The notes below the pieces were generated by a model. That model made no database searches, was not told where the DNA came from, and worked only from the letters and a program-made list of their open reading frames with translations. Below, one piece after another: positions 19,209 to 27,691 of a DNA stretch of 64,000 nt. The stretch comes from Bacteroidales bacterium UBA5762 (GTDB taxonomy: Bacteria; Bacteroidota; Bacteroidia; Bacteroidales; TTA-H9): the NCBI GenBank assembly GCA_002418865.1, contig DIEY01000003.1:21995-85994 (forward strand). The letters run 5' to 3'. Numbering within the stretch: the stretch's first letter is position 1; each line of letters opens with the position of its first letter. The translations under genes and the position numbers were made by a program.

Positions 19209-20498
19209 TCAAACGATTTCGGCCACCACAAAGGCACTTCCACTTACTAAAATCATGTCGCTGGATGAGGCCGAGGCAGATGCAGCACTAAAGGCTTCCT
19301 CCACGCTCGAATAAACATTCCCGTGCAAGCCAAATTCATTGGCTTCAGCAGCCAGTTGGTAAGCATCTTTTCCACGAGGAATATTGGGGCGGCAAAAATA
19401 ATAAGTAGCCTCTTTAGGAAGTAGTTTCAAAATAGCATGGCTGTCTTTATCAGAAACCATCCCCAGCACAAAATGCAAATGATCGTACCTCATCTTTCCC
19501 ACTTGCTTCGTTAATTCTCCTATGCCAGGCTCATTATGAGAAATATCGGCTACAGTTAAGGGATTTTTCGATAGGATTTGCCAGCGCCCTTTCAATCCAG
19601 TATGGTGTATAACATTTCTAATTCCATCTATGATCATTGAGTCAGTCAATGAATATCCTAAATGTTTCAAAACCTCGATTGCAGCTATTACCGTTTTAAT
19701 ATTTTTTGTTTCATACTCCGCAGCAAGCGGACTGTTGAGGTCAAACACATTTCCCGAAGAGGTCTTCAGTCTAAGCTTCAAAACATCGTTTTCAAAATCA
19801 TAGCTAAAATTTTCGATATTTATCATTTCATCAGCCCAATAAATAGATGCATTGGCTTCGAAAGCCTTTTCAATAAAAACAGAGTCGGTTTCGGGTTGAT
19901 GTTCACCAATAACAACAGGTATATTGGGTTTGATGATGCCAGCCTTTTCTCTAGCTATTTGGGCAAGAGTAGAACCTAAAAATTGCTGGTGGTCAAGTCC
20001 AATGTTAGTAATTATACTCAATTCCGGCATAACAACGTTGGTTGAATCGAGTCTTCCGCCCATACCAGTCTCTATAATCGCAATATCTACCTTTTGTTCG
20101 CTAAACCATTTTGCTGCCAAGGCAAAACTCATTTCAAAAAATGAAGGTTCTATTATTTCGAATGAAAATTTATTTTCTTGAATGAATTTGGCCACAAAGT
20201 CTTGGGGGATAAGCTCACCGTTTATGGTAATTCTTTCTCTAAAATCGCGTAAATGTGGTGAAGTAAATAAAGCAGTTTTTGCACCCGATTCCATGAAAAT
20301 AGAGGCTAAAAATGAGGCAATGCTACCTTTACCATTAGTTCCCGCAATATGAATTGAACGAAAGGCAAGATGAGGGTTCCCTAATTTTTCACAAAGGTAG
20401 ATGGTGCGGCTTAAATCAGCTTTATAGGCAGCACCTCCAATTCGGGTAAACATGGGCAATTGCTGAAGAATATAATCCACAGCTTCTATATAAGTCAT
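19209..20498 (-). CDS. folC: Folylpolyglutamate synthase / dihydrofolate synthase
   Basis: A Mur-ligase-like enzyme that adds glutamate to dihydropteroate or folates using ATP. The 429-residue protein has the P-loop IAGTNGKGSIASFLASIF, the FTSPHLRDFRERITING block, the metal-site segment ETGMGGRLDSTN, and a C-terminal ligase domain. I chose ATG 20498 over the in-frame TTG at 20504 because the protein then begins MTYIEAVDYI, as is usual. It lies 37 bp downstream of tamL, probably on the same transcript. Confidence 0.93.
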   Translation of the reverse strand: MTYIEAVDYILQQLPMFTRIGGAAYKADLSRTIYLCEKLGNPHLAFRSIHIAGTNGKGSIASFLASIFMESGAKTALFTSPHLRDFRERITINGELIPQDFVAKFIQENKFSFEIIEPSFFEMSFALAAKWFSEQKVDIAIIETGMGGRLDSTNVVMPELSIITNIGLDHQQFLGSTLAQIAREKAGIIKPNIPVVIGEHQPETDSVFIEKAFEANASIYWADEMINIENFSYDFENDVLKLRLKTSSGNVFDLNSPLAAEYETKNIKTVIAAIEVLKHLGYSLTDSMIIDGIRNVIHHTGLKGRWQILSKNPLTVADISHNEPGIGELTKQVGKMRYDHLHFVLGMVSDKDSHAILKLLPKEATYYFCRPNIPRGKDAYQLAAEANEFGLHGNVYSSVEEAFSAASASASSSDMILVSGSAFVVAEIV

Positions 20499-20535
20499 AA
20501 ACAATCTTTTTTGCTATGAAAGAACAAATTAAAAT

Positions 20536-22896
20536 TTAGAAAGGATAACCAATCCCAAAGTTCCAAACAAGGTCTGATAGCTGAGATTTTGGAAGCAACC
20601 ATCTCTGTCCTTCTGGTTTTGCAGGATCGAGAAGAGGTAAGGCAGCATCCAAACGAAATACAAAATAGGTAAAATCGAATCGAAAACCAATACCTGCGTC
20701 GAGGGCAATTTCCTTTAAGAAGGTCTTAGAGTTAAACAAACCACCCGGATATAAAGGGTTAGATTTAACCAGCCAAATATTCCCTGCATCCATAAAAAAG
20801 GCTCCCCTAAAAAAGTTATAAATGGGGAAACGATATTCGAAGTTTGTTTCGAAGTGCACATCGCCCATACGATTATAAGTTTGGCCTCCTTCTCCAGAAA
20901 AATGCCCTGGGCCTAACATTCGAAGAGTCCATCCTCGCATGCCGTTTGCACCTCCTGCAAAAAATCCTTTTTCAAAAGGCAGATAATTGCTGTTTCCATA
21001 AGGAATTGCAGCACCTGCAAAAACCCTCATTGCCAAAGTAGTATTCGGATTCAACATATAAAAATATCGAAAATCGCTACTGGCTTTTAAATACTGGGCA
21101 TAAGCAATTCCTAAAAAAGTAAATTCATTATTCAAATTTCGTGAAACATTGGCTATTTCATCAATAGCATATAGAACATTGCCCGATGATTCAAAATCGA
21201 AACGAAAATATTTATAATTATGAAATTTACCAATTTCCTGATTTGTAAATATATAACTGTATTTTAAGGCAGGTATCAAATGGTCGCTGTATTGACTACG
21301 AATTCCTTGGTCATTAAATGAATCGATAAGATGCTGAAACGAAGGTGTTGCATATATTTTTATGGCATTCAATTCAATAGGCGTTAATAAATGACTCTTA
21401 AAATCGGAAACTCTCAATTGAAATGAAAAAGCTCCATTAGTTATATGTCGAATATAATCGGGACGATTTTGATAATTATAGCCCACCATCAGATTTGATT
21501 TAGGACGCATTGAACTGGGCAGCTGAATTCCTTTCAAAGGCCATACAAAACGTGGAAACGAAAGATTTAATTCTGCTCCGGTTTCATAAGTATTAAATAA
21601 AAGCAGCTTGTTTTGAGAAGTTTGCCCAAACGATTTTTGCATTTCGGCGGCTCCTCTTAGTTTTAATCTTAATAGCTCTGCACCTCTAAAAACATTTCTA
21701 TTGGTATATACTATATTTCCCGATAATCCTAAATCACCTCCTGTATTTGTAACTTCGGTCTCGATAGTAAAACCTTGAACTTCAGTTCGTGATAAATAAA
21801 TATAACAATCGAGCTGCCCGCGCCTTGTCTTCGTAATATCGGCAGTATCGGCTAATCTAAATTCTATGTTGATAAATCGATAGATGGGAAACTCGGCTAA
21901 ATCACGAAAAGTAAGCTCTGCATCATTTAATCGGTATATATCACCTGAATGTAAATAAATAGCTCGAGAAACTATTTTTGGCTGAATCTTCAAAGGTTCA
22001 TTATAAATAAAATATAAATATTCAGTATTAGCTTCAGAAGTATCATCTGGTGAACGTTGGTATAATAAAGTATCTGAAAATGAATTTGCTTCCAATTGGC
22101 TGTTGTATTGTGGAAACACATAAATATTTCTAATAATATATTGATGATGCAAATTTGACCAATAGGTTGAAGGATCGGGGCTCGAACCTGTTAAACTTAT
22201 GGGGTTCAGAATTAACATCTTTATATCTAAGCTATTCCGACCAACAGTAGTATCTAATTCATAGAAAACATAATCATTCGTAAAGAAATAAAATCCTGAG
22301 TTTCTTAATTCTGTAGTTAACCTTTCTCTTTCACGTTCTAATAAATAATAATCGTAAGTCTCTCCAGATCGAATGCTAGAATTTTTCATCATTTGTTGAG
22401 AATAGCGATATATGAGAGTATCTTCGGCTTCAATTTGAAAATTTCGTATTATGTAAGGTTGGTTTAACTCGACGTGATAAACTACTTCGGCCTTTTTGTC
22501 CTTCAGAATCTCCTCACTTTTTACCGATGCATTGAAATATCCTTTGTTAATTAAATAATTTCTGATATTTCTTTCGCTTGATATAGTAAGATTAGGATCA
22601 TATATAGAGGGAGGCTTTCCGCCAAGACGTCTAAGCCAATCACGAAATTTCGTGGGTTTCCAATTTTCAGTTTCATTATATAGCCAAAGATTGATATGAA
22701 ATAGACGAAGAAATTTCTTATTAGGGGCTTGCGAGATATATTTCTGTATTTCAGAAGAATTCATCTGTTTTTCAGGCTCTATCTTTACCTTGTTTTCTGT
22801 GAGTAAATATTTCTTGTCGGGTAGCTTTTTAGTTGGATTACAACCCGTTATAATTAAAAGTATAATGATGAATACTATGCTATAATTGTTATTCAA
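20536..22896 (-). CDS. tamL: TamL-type lipoprotein of the Omp85 (BamA/TamA) family
   Basis: This outer-membrane assembly factor is the lipoprotein form of TamA found in Bacteroidota. It starts with a lipoprotein signal whose lipobox ends in ITGC (Cys 19), followed by the typical PTKKLPDKKYLL segment. POTRA-like domains come next (for example VELNQPYIIRNFQIEAEDTLIY and the SSERNIRNYLINKGYF segment), then a 16-strand-type barrel ending in an aromatic residue (GIGYPF). The frame reaches ATG 22935, but a -7 element at 22916-22923 would start transcription downstream of that ATG. TTG 22896 also gives a compact signal peptide, so I prefer it. No tamB lies next to it. Confidence 0.87.
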   Translation of the reverse strand: MNNNYSIVFIIILLIITGCNPTKKLPDKKYLLTENKVKIEPEKQMNSSEIQKYISQAPNKKFLRLFHINLWLYNETENWKPTKFRDWLRRLGGKPPSIYDPNLTISSERNIRNYLINKGYFNASVKSEEILKDKKAEVVYHVELNQPYIIRNFQIEAEDTLIYRYSQQMMKNSSIRSGETYDYYLLERERERLTTELRNSGFYFFTNDYVFYELDTTVGRNSLDIKMLILNPISLTGSSPDPSTYWSNLHHQYIIRNIYVFPQYNSQLEANSFSDTLLYQRSPDDTSEANTEYLYFIYNEPLKIQPKIVSRAIYLHSGDIYRLNDAELTFRDLAEFPIYRFINIEFRLADTADITKTRRGQLDCYIYLSRTEVQGFTIETEVTNTGGDLGLSGNIVYTNRNVFRGAELLRLKLRGAAEMQKSFGQTSQNKLLLFNTYETGAELNLSFPRFVWPLKGIQLPSSMRPKSNLMVGYNYQNRPDYIRHITNGAFSFQLRVSDFKSHLLTPIELNAIKIYATPSFQHLIDSFNDQGIRSQYSDHLIPALKYSYIFTNQEIGKFHNYKYFRFDFESSGNVLYAIDEIANVSRNLNNEFTFLGIAYAQYLKASSDFRYFYMLNPNTTLAMRVFAGAAIPYGNSNYLPFEKGFFAGGANGMRGWTLRMLGPGHFSGEGGQTYNRMGDVHFETNFEYRFPIYNFFRGAFFMDAGNIWLVKSNPLYPGGLFNSKTFLKEIALDAGIGFRFDFTYFVFRLDAALPLLDPAKPEGQRWLLPKSQLSDLVWNFGIGYPF

Positions 22897-22915
22897 GACT
22901 TCTGATCCTATTGTG

Positions 22916-22923
22916 CAAAGATA
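22916..22923 (-). promoter_or_regulatory. -7 element for tamL
   Basis: TATCTTTG on the minus strand matches TAnnTTTG. No good TTTG lies 19-21 bp upstream. The position argues for the TTG start at 22896. Confidence 0.4.
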
Positions 22924-23039
22924 AAAATTGCACATTTATCATATTCAATTTTACATTCTCATGACTTATAATCTAAATTTGGATTATATTATTAAATTGA
23001 ATCAATAAGATTGAATAGGTGATAATTTTTAACGAAAAA

Positions 23040-23072
23040 TTTGGAAGTATATGGAATAATACCTTACCTTTG
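23040..23072 (+). promoter_or_regulatory. Promoter of tRNA-Val
   Basis: TTTG (23040-23043), a 21-bp spacer and TACCTTTG (23065-23072) match the Bacteroidota consensus. The tRNA begins 15 bp downstream, a normal distance for a stable RNA. Confidence 0.75.
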
Positions 23073-23087
23073 CCGCGCAAATGAAAG

Positions 23088-23162
23088 GGGAGCTTAGCTC
23101 AGTTGGTTTAGAGCATCTGCCCTACAAGCAGAGGGTCATAGGTTCGACTCCTATAGCTCCCA
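23088..23162 (+). tRNA. tRNA-Val (anticodon TAC)
   Basis: A 75-nt cloverleaf. The acceptor stem pairs GGGAGCT with AGCTCCC. The D-arm has GCTC/GAGC, the anticodon stem TCTGC/GCAGA, and the T-arm ATAGG/CCTAT with loop TTCGACT. Discriminator A is followed by CAA, so CCA is not encoded. The anticodon loop reads CCTACAA, which places TAC at 34-36 but gives C at position 33, where almost all elongator tRNAs have U. The gene has its own promoter and terminator. Confidence 0.93.
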
Positions 23163-23170
23163 CAAGCCCG

Positions 23171-23203
23171 AGAGAATGTTGAAGAATTGACATTCTCTTT
23201 TTT
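23171..23203 (+). terminator. Rho-independent terminator of tRNA-Val
   Basis: AGAGAATGT (23171-23179) pairs perfectly with ACATTCTCT (23190-23198). It is followed by a run of T residues and starts 8 bp after the tRNA. Confidence 0.85.
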
Positions 23204-23494
23204 GTTTCAAAACTTTAAATTTTGGAAAGATTCTAAAATTTTGTCAGAGACCGTAATAAGGATTCTCATTGTTGAAAACTTTTTCATCTTTCTAAATTAC
23301 GGAATTTTTACACCTTAAGATTATACCTTATCTTTTAAAAATACAGATTCATGATCTTATAGAATGGATGCAGTATATGGCAAAATTTTTGCATATAAAA
23401 TAGAGCATTCTATCTATTTAAGTTCCTTCATATTAATTGAATATGTTGGAATTACAAAAAGGGATTCTATAAAATTAAAAAGGAAGATTTATTG
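23204..23494. other. About 290 bp without a gene before the HD hydrolase
   Basis: With the terminator, this makes a 330-bp non-coding gap. The sequence is very AT-rich and I see no RNA or repeat. AGGAAGA at 23481-23487 is a plausible ribosome site for the ATG at 23495. Confidence 0.5.
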
Positions 23495-24085
23495 ATGAAT
23501 AACGACGAAAAAAATAAACTGGCTTCAATCGTACTAGCTCCATATATTCAAAAAGCCTATGCTCTCATCGGGATTCACCGCGAAACGGGTGGAAATCAGT
23601 TTAGACATGCTATGGCTACTATGAGTATTCTTATCGATTATCATTACATTGACCCCGTTCTTTTAAAAGCGGGCATACTTCATGACCTTTTAGAAGATTT
23701 TCATGAAGCAAGAGAAGAAAATATCCGTGAAATACAAGATGAAGATGTGGAAAATGTGATTAAACTCGTTAAAGAAGTGACACGCAATCCTCATGAAACT
23801 AAAAGAGAATTTTACGAAAGATTGCTTCATCATGGCAGTGAGAAAGCTAAAATATTGAAATGTGCTGACGTAATTAGCAACCTTACCGATTTGCATATCG
23901 ATAATATCTCCTCCAATAAAATTAAAACCAATTTGGATCTTTATGAAGAGATTATTCTTCCTATGGCATGGGAAGTCAACAAAAATATGCACTATGAAAT
24001 AGAAGACCTTATCCATTCGAGGCGTATTTATGTTAAGTCTTACCACAAGGATTGGCTCACGAGTCTTTTAAAAAAGAATATTTAA
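23495..24085 (+). CDS. Stand-alone HD hydrolase, predicted (p)ppGpp hydrolase (small alarmone hydrolase / MESH1-like)
   Basis: The 196-residue protein consists of one HD domain. The metal-binding set is H38, H63-D64 and D125 (KCADVISNLTDL), and the HDLLED sequence (63-68) matches the HDxxED motif of RelA/SpoT-type hydrolases. This spacing is close to what I recall for human MESH1. No synthetase or TGS/ACT domain is present. It may degrade (p)ppGpp or NADPH-like substrates; other HD phosphohydrolase roles are possible. The start is ATG 23495 rather than TTG 23492, because of the upstream AGGAAGA. Confidence 0.75.
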   Translation: MNNDEKNKLASIVLAPYIQKAYALIGIHRETGGNQFRHAMATMSILIDYHYIDPVLLKAGILHDLLEDFHEAREENIREIQDEDVENVIKLVKEVTRNPHETKREFYERLLHHGSEKAKILKCADVISNLTDLHIDNISSNKIKTNLDLYEEIILPMAWEVNKNMHYEIEDLIHSRRIYVKSYHKDWLTSLLKKNI

Positions 24086-24088
24086 ATT

Positions 24089-24937
24089 CTATGCATCGAT
24101 TCGATGAAATTGCACCAACAAATCGATAGGATTTTGAATGACGACTGAAACCTGATAATGATAAGCTGAGGCAACTTGTCTTAATATTTCTTCAAAAGCC
24201 CAAGCCACTGAACCTGTAAAGCGTATCTCATTATCTCGATTCGAATCAGTGATGGGTTTTAACAGCTTGAAAAAATCATCAAATGAAGTATATACTATTG
24301 ATTTCAATTGATTATCTTGCAAATTCGCCTTAACAAAAGATACTAAGCTTGCCAGAAATCGATTAGGAAAAGGTTTGGAATAAATGGTCTCTAAGAATTC
24401 AGAAAGTTGAAAAGGAAATTGCTGGCGAAATTTTTCGGCTAAAAATTCATCGAGTTGATCCTCTAAATATTTTTTGAGCAAACGTTTACCGATATCTGCA
24501 CCGCTTCCTTCGTCTCCCAGAATAAACCCTAAAGACTTCATGCTCCAAGTAATCTCATTTCCATCATAATAACATGCATTACAACCAGTTCCTAAAATTC
24601 CTGTATAACCCGATCGATGTTGCCACAAAGCCCTACATGCGCCCAAAAGATCGGAAGCAACATTAAGATGGGCTTCGGGAAATAATCTTCTTAAATTTTC
24701 CTCAATATTCCTTTGCTGAAGAGTATTCCCACACCCTGTTCCATAGTAATAAATTTTTGAGATTTTACCCTCATGTATCCAATTTTCCGGCAGTTCTTTT
24801 AATAGTTGTTGCTGAATCGATTCCGCATCCATAAAATAGGGATTGATTCCTAAGGAAGTAATGGCCTGCACTCTACCATCATCCAACAATAAACGCCATT
24901 CTGTCTTCGTAGAGCCACTATCCACAATTAGAATCAT
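24089..24937 (-). CDS. BadF/BadG-type amino-sugar kinase (N-acetylglucosamine kinase-like)
   Basis: The roughly 282-residue ASKHA-fold kinase begins MILIVDSGSTKTEWRLLL, the phosphate-1 loop. It contains GILGTGCNACYYDG and LGFILGDEGSGADIGKRLL, the sugar- and ATP-binding segments seen in eukaryotic-type N-acetylglucosamine kinase. The frame extends 21 codons further upstream, but ATG 24937 overlaps the dgkA stop as ATGA and starts at the fold boundary. Likely roles are recycling of cell-wall or environmental amino sugars. The exact sugar is not determined. Confidence 0.8.
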   Translation of the reverse strand: MILIVDSGSTKTEWRLLLDDGRVQAITSLGINPYFMDAESIQQQLLKELPENWIHEGKISKIYYYGTGCGNTLQQRNIEENLRRLFPEAHLNVASDLLGACRALWQHRSGYTGILGTGCNACYYDGNEITWSMKSLGFILGDEGSGADIGKRLLKKYLEDQLDEFLAEKFRQQFPFQLSEFLETIYSKPFPNRFLASLVSFVKANLQDNQLKSIVYTSFDDFFKLLKPITDSNRDNEIRFTGSVAWAFEEILRQVASAYHYQVSVVIQNPIDLLVQFHRIDA

Positions 24938-25329
24938 AAGGATACTATAAATCGAACTATGTGAGGAAGAAAAACTATAAAACCTACAACAAACGCACAA
25001 ACAGCGGCTATTAAAACTCCGCTGGCAGCAAGGTCTTTAATAACTTTAATCTTAGGATGATATTTCTCTGTAGAAACTTCGTTGCTAAGTTTTTCGATGG
25101 CAGTATTAAAAGCCTCGGCCAATAAGACCAGTCCCGAAGCCAAAATCACTGAAATCCATTCGTAGATTCTGATTCTAAAAATAAAACCAGCTATTATGGT
25201 AATGATAAGAATTAGAATTTCGATACGAGCATTCTTCTGGCTTTTCATCATCTCCATCAGACCTTGGCCTGCATACTTGAAACTTTGAATCAGCCTCACC
25301 TTATTACTATTGTTGGTTTTTAGCTCCAT
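24934..25329 (-). CDS. dgkA: Diacylglycerol / undecaprenol kinase family protein
   Basis: The 131-residue membrane protein has an N-terminal amphipathic segment (LIQSFKYAGQGLMEMM), three membrane helices and the family signature EAFNTAIEKLSNEVS with the catalytic glutamate. Gram-positive and Bacteroidota members often phosphorylate undecaprenol, regenerating the glycan carrier lipid, rather than diacylglycerol. It overlaps the downstream kinase gene by 4 bp and the upstream PLP enzyme gene by 23 bp, so the three form a tightly coupled operon. Confidence 0.88.
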   Translation of the reverse strand: MELKTNNSNKVRLIQSFKYAGQGLMEMMKSQKNARIEILILIITIIAGFIFRIRIYEWISVILASGLVLLAEAFNTAIEKLSNEVSTEKYHPKIKVIKDLAASGVLIAAVCAFVVGFIVFLPHIVRFIVSL

Positions 25330-26497
25330 TATCGAGAATATTCAAAGCCTGCAAAACGTCATCAATCAATATTTCAGAAGATTCCAATCCACAATAAAAG
25401 CGTACAATACGCCATGAAAGTTCATTGGCTTCAGGATGTTCAAAATCATAAACAGTGATGGCAGGATCGACCAAAGACTCGAATCCTCCCCAAGAAACAG
25501 CCTTTAAAAAATGTTTCAAATTATTACAGAACAGAATTACTTCATCAGGGGTATCTACATTCAATTCGATAGAAAACAAACCGCTACAGTCTTTCATTTG
25601 ACTTCGAGCGATGTCGTTTTTAGGGTGTTGAGCATGAAAAGGATAAAAAATCCTTTTAATGCGAGGATGGTTATCTATGGCCTTTATCAGTGCCTTAGCA
25701 TTGGCAGTGCTTCGCTGAAGGCGAATTTCGAGAGTTCTTAAGCCTCTGAGCATTAACCAAGCTTCAAATGGCAGCAACACAGCACCAAAGGCAAGATATT
25801 CGGAATCATAAATTTTGCGAATCATTTCTTTGTTACCGGCTAAAACTCCTGCTACTACATCACTATGACCCGAAAGATATTTCGATGCCGAATGCAAAAC
25901 AAGGTCAACCCCCAATGATAAAGGCGACTGATAGAGAGGGGTTGAATAACTATTGTCGATTATTGTTTTGATTCCTTTAGATCGTGCCACTTCAGCGACT
26001 GCTCTAATATCGGTTATCTCGAATGTAAAAGTATTGGGTGACTCTAAATAAAATAATTTTGTATTTGATTGGCAAGCAGCCTCATAAGCCTGAGCACTTC
26101 CTTCTTCAACGAAAGTAGTCATTATGCCATATTTTGGCAATATTACCTTGCAAAAATGACTTACCCAAGTATAGGGTTTTCGAATGCAAACCAGATGATC
26201 GCCAGTGCGTAACTGGCTAAACAAGGCTGCAGCTATGGCACCGCAACCACTCGAAAAAACCAGTGCATCTTCAGCACCTTCTAATTCGGCAATTTTATGC
26301 CTCAATATAGCTAAGGTAGGATTATTGCCCCTACTATATACAGAATAATCATATTCGTTACTCAAAGCAAGCCGCATTTGCTCAACAGTCGAAAAAACAA
26401 AATTGGAAGTTTGTATTAAAGGAGGGCTAACGGCATTGTAGTATTTCTCACGTTCTTCTCCTTCTTCGAACAAAATCTCACTTAGCGACTTCGACAT
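25307..26497 (-). CDS. PLP-dependent trans-sulfuration enzyme (Cys/Met metabolism family)
   Basis: A 396-residue type I fold PLP enzyme. The Schiff-base lysine is K206 in LVLHSASKYLSGHSDV. Also visible are the YSRGNNPT segment near residue 54 and the DNSYSTP loop holding the cofactor-binding Asp. Members include cystathionine gamma-synthase, cystathionine beta/gamma-lyase and methionine gamma-lyase, which cannot be told apart safely here. No methionine-pathway neighbour narrows it. It is the first gene of the operon with dgkA and the sugar kinase. Confidence 0.85.
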   Translation of the reverse strand: MSKSLSEILFEEGEEREKYYNAVSPPLIQTSNFVFSTVEQMRLALSNEYDYSVYSRGNNPTLAILRHKIAELEGAEDALVFSSGCGAIAAALFSQLRTGDHLVCIRKPYTWVSHFCKVILPKYGIMTTFVEEGSAQAYEAACQSNTKLFYLESPNTFTFEITDIRAVAEVARSKGIKTIIDNSYSTPLYQSPLSLGVDLVLHSASKYLSGHSDVVAGVLAGNKEMIRKIYDSEYLAFGAVLLPFEAWLMLRGLRTLEIRLQRSTANAKALIKAIDNHPRIKRIFYPFHAQHPKNDIARSQMKDCSGLFSIELNVDTPDEVILFCNNLKHFLKAVSWGGFESLVDPAITVYDFEHPEANELSWRIVRFYCGLESSEILIDDVLQALNILDNGAKNQQ

Positions 26498-26697
26498 AAG
26501 CCAAAAATTTAATAATCCTGTTTAATATGAGGTTTAACGGCCACAAAATTATCCAAATAATCCCTGTAAAATATCATAGTTTCCTCCTTTATCATTTATC
26601 CCTCTTTTATTTCAATCCTTGACACAAGTCTATCCCCCCATCAGGATAGTAAAGTTTTAGTAATTTCGCAACTTATTAAAAATGAATCTAAATAACT

Positions 26698-27681
26698 ATG
26701 TTTTGCATTAACAATCAAAATATTAATCCTTATTTCAATTTAGCCAGCGAAGAATATCTTTTGAAGAATTTTGAGGAAGAAATTTTTATGCTATGGAGAG
26801 ATGAGCCTTCCATTATTATAGGCAAGCATCAAAATGCTCTGGCCGAAATCAATATAGATTATGTAAAAGAGAATCAAATTAAAGTTGTAAGGCGTTTAAC
26901 GGGCGGAGGAGCTGTTTTTCATGATCTTGGCAATTTAAATTTTACTTTTATATCGAATTCGCCCAATGGAAAAGCCGTTATGGATTTTGAAAAATATACT
27001 CGTCCCATTGTGGATGTTTTGATCAGTTTAGGTATTGATGCTCATTTCGAAGGGCGTAATGATATCGTTATAGATGGAAAGAAAATTTCGGGTAATGCAG
27101 AATGTGTCTATAGAAACAGGGTATTACATCATGGCACTATACTTTATTCGGCTCATTTACCCAATCTTTCATCTGCCTTAAAGGTCAATCCTTTGAAATT
27201 CCAAGACAAAGCCGTAAAATCTACCCGTAATAGGGTTGCCAACATAAGTGATTACTTGAAAAAACCCATGGAAGTTGTCCAATTTCGTGATTTGATTTTT
27301 ACCCATATCGCACAAATGTATGCTGATAGTAAGATTTATGAATTCACTACTGAAGATATTGCATTCATTACTAATTTACAAAAGGGAAAATATGAAACAT
27401 GGGAATGGAATTTTGGGAACTCTCCAGAATATAACTTTCGAAAGATTGTAAAAACTTCTGGTGGTTTTATAGAGTTTGACCTGATGGTAGAAAAAGGAAT
27501 TATTACATCGGCTAAAATTTTTGGAGACTTTTTCAGCTCGAACGAGATTTCTGAAATAGAAACGGCTTTGAAAGGACTTCGACACGAATACAATGTGGTT
27601 AAACAAAAGCTGGAAGGATACGCAATAGAACGTTATTTTAATCGTGCAACACTCGATGAAGTTTTAGAAGGAATTTTCTGA
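26698..27681 (+). CDS. lplA: Lipoate-protein ligase A
   Basis: This ligase activates lipoate with ATP and attaches it to lysines of 2-oxoacid dehydrogenase and glycine-cleavage proteins. The 327-residue protein has the N-terminal NPYFNLASEEYLL segment, the signature RRLTGGGAVFHDLGNLNFTF, the catalytic GRNDIVIDGKKISGNAE loop, and a C-terminal accessory domain of about 90 residues, as in E. coli LplA. The EamA gene follows after 10 bp. Confidence 0.93.
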   Translation: MFCINNQNINPYFNLASEEYLLKNFEEEIFMLWRDEPSIIIGKHQNALAEINIDYVKENQIKVVRRLTGGGAVFHDLGNLNFTFISNSPNGKAVMDFEKYTRPIVDVLISLGIDAHFEGRNDIVIDGKKISGNAECVYRNRVLHHGTILYSAHLPNLSSALKVNPLKFQDKAVKSTRNRVANISDYLKKPMEVVQFRDLIFTHIAQMYADSKIYEFTTEDIAFITNLQKGKYETWEWNFGNSPEYNFRKIVKTSGGFIEFDLMVEKGIITSAKIFGDFFSSNEISEIETALKGLRHEYNVVKQKLEGYAIERYFNRATLDEVLEGIF

Positions 27682-27691
27682 ACTTTGCTCG

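Noticed and set aside
26617..26650. TTGACA-like box upstream of lplA
   Set aside because: It resembles a sigma-70 -35 box, but Bacteroidota promoters use TTTG/TAnnTTTG, and no matching TATAAT follows.
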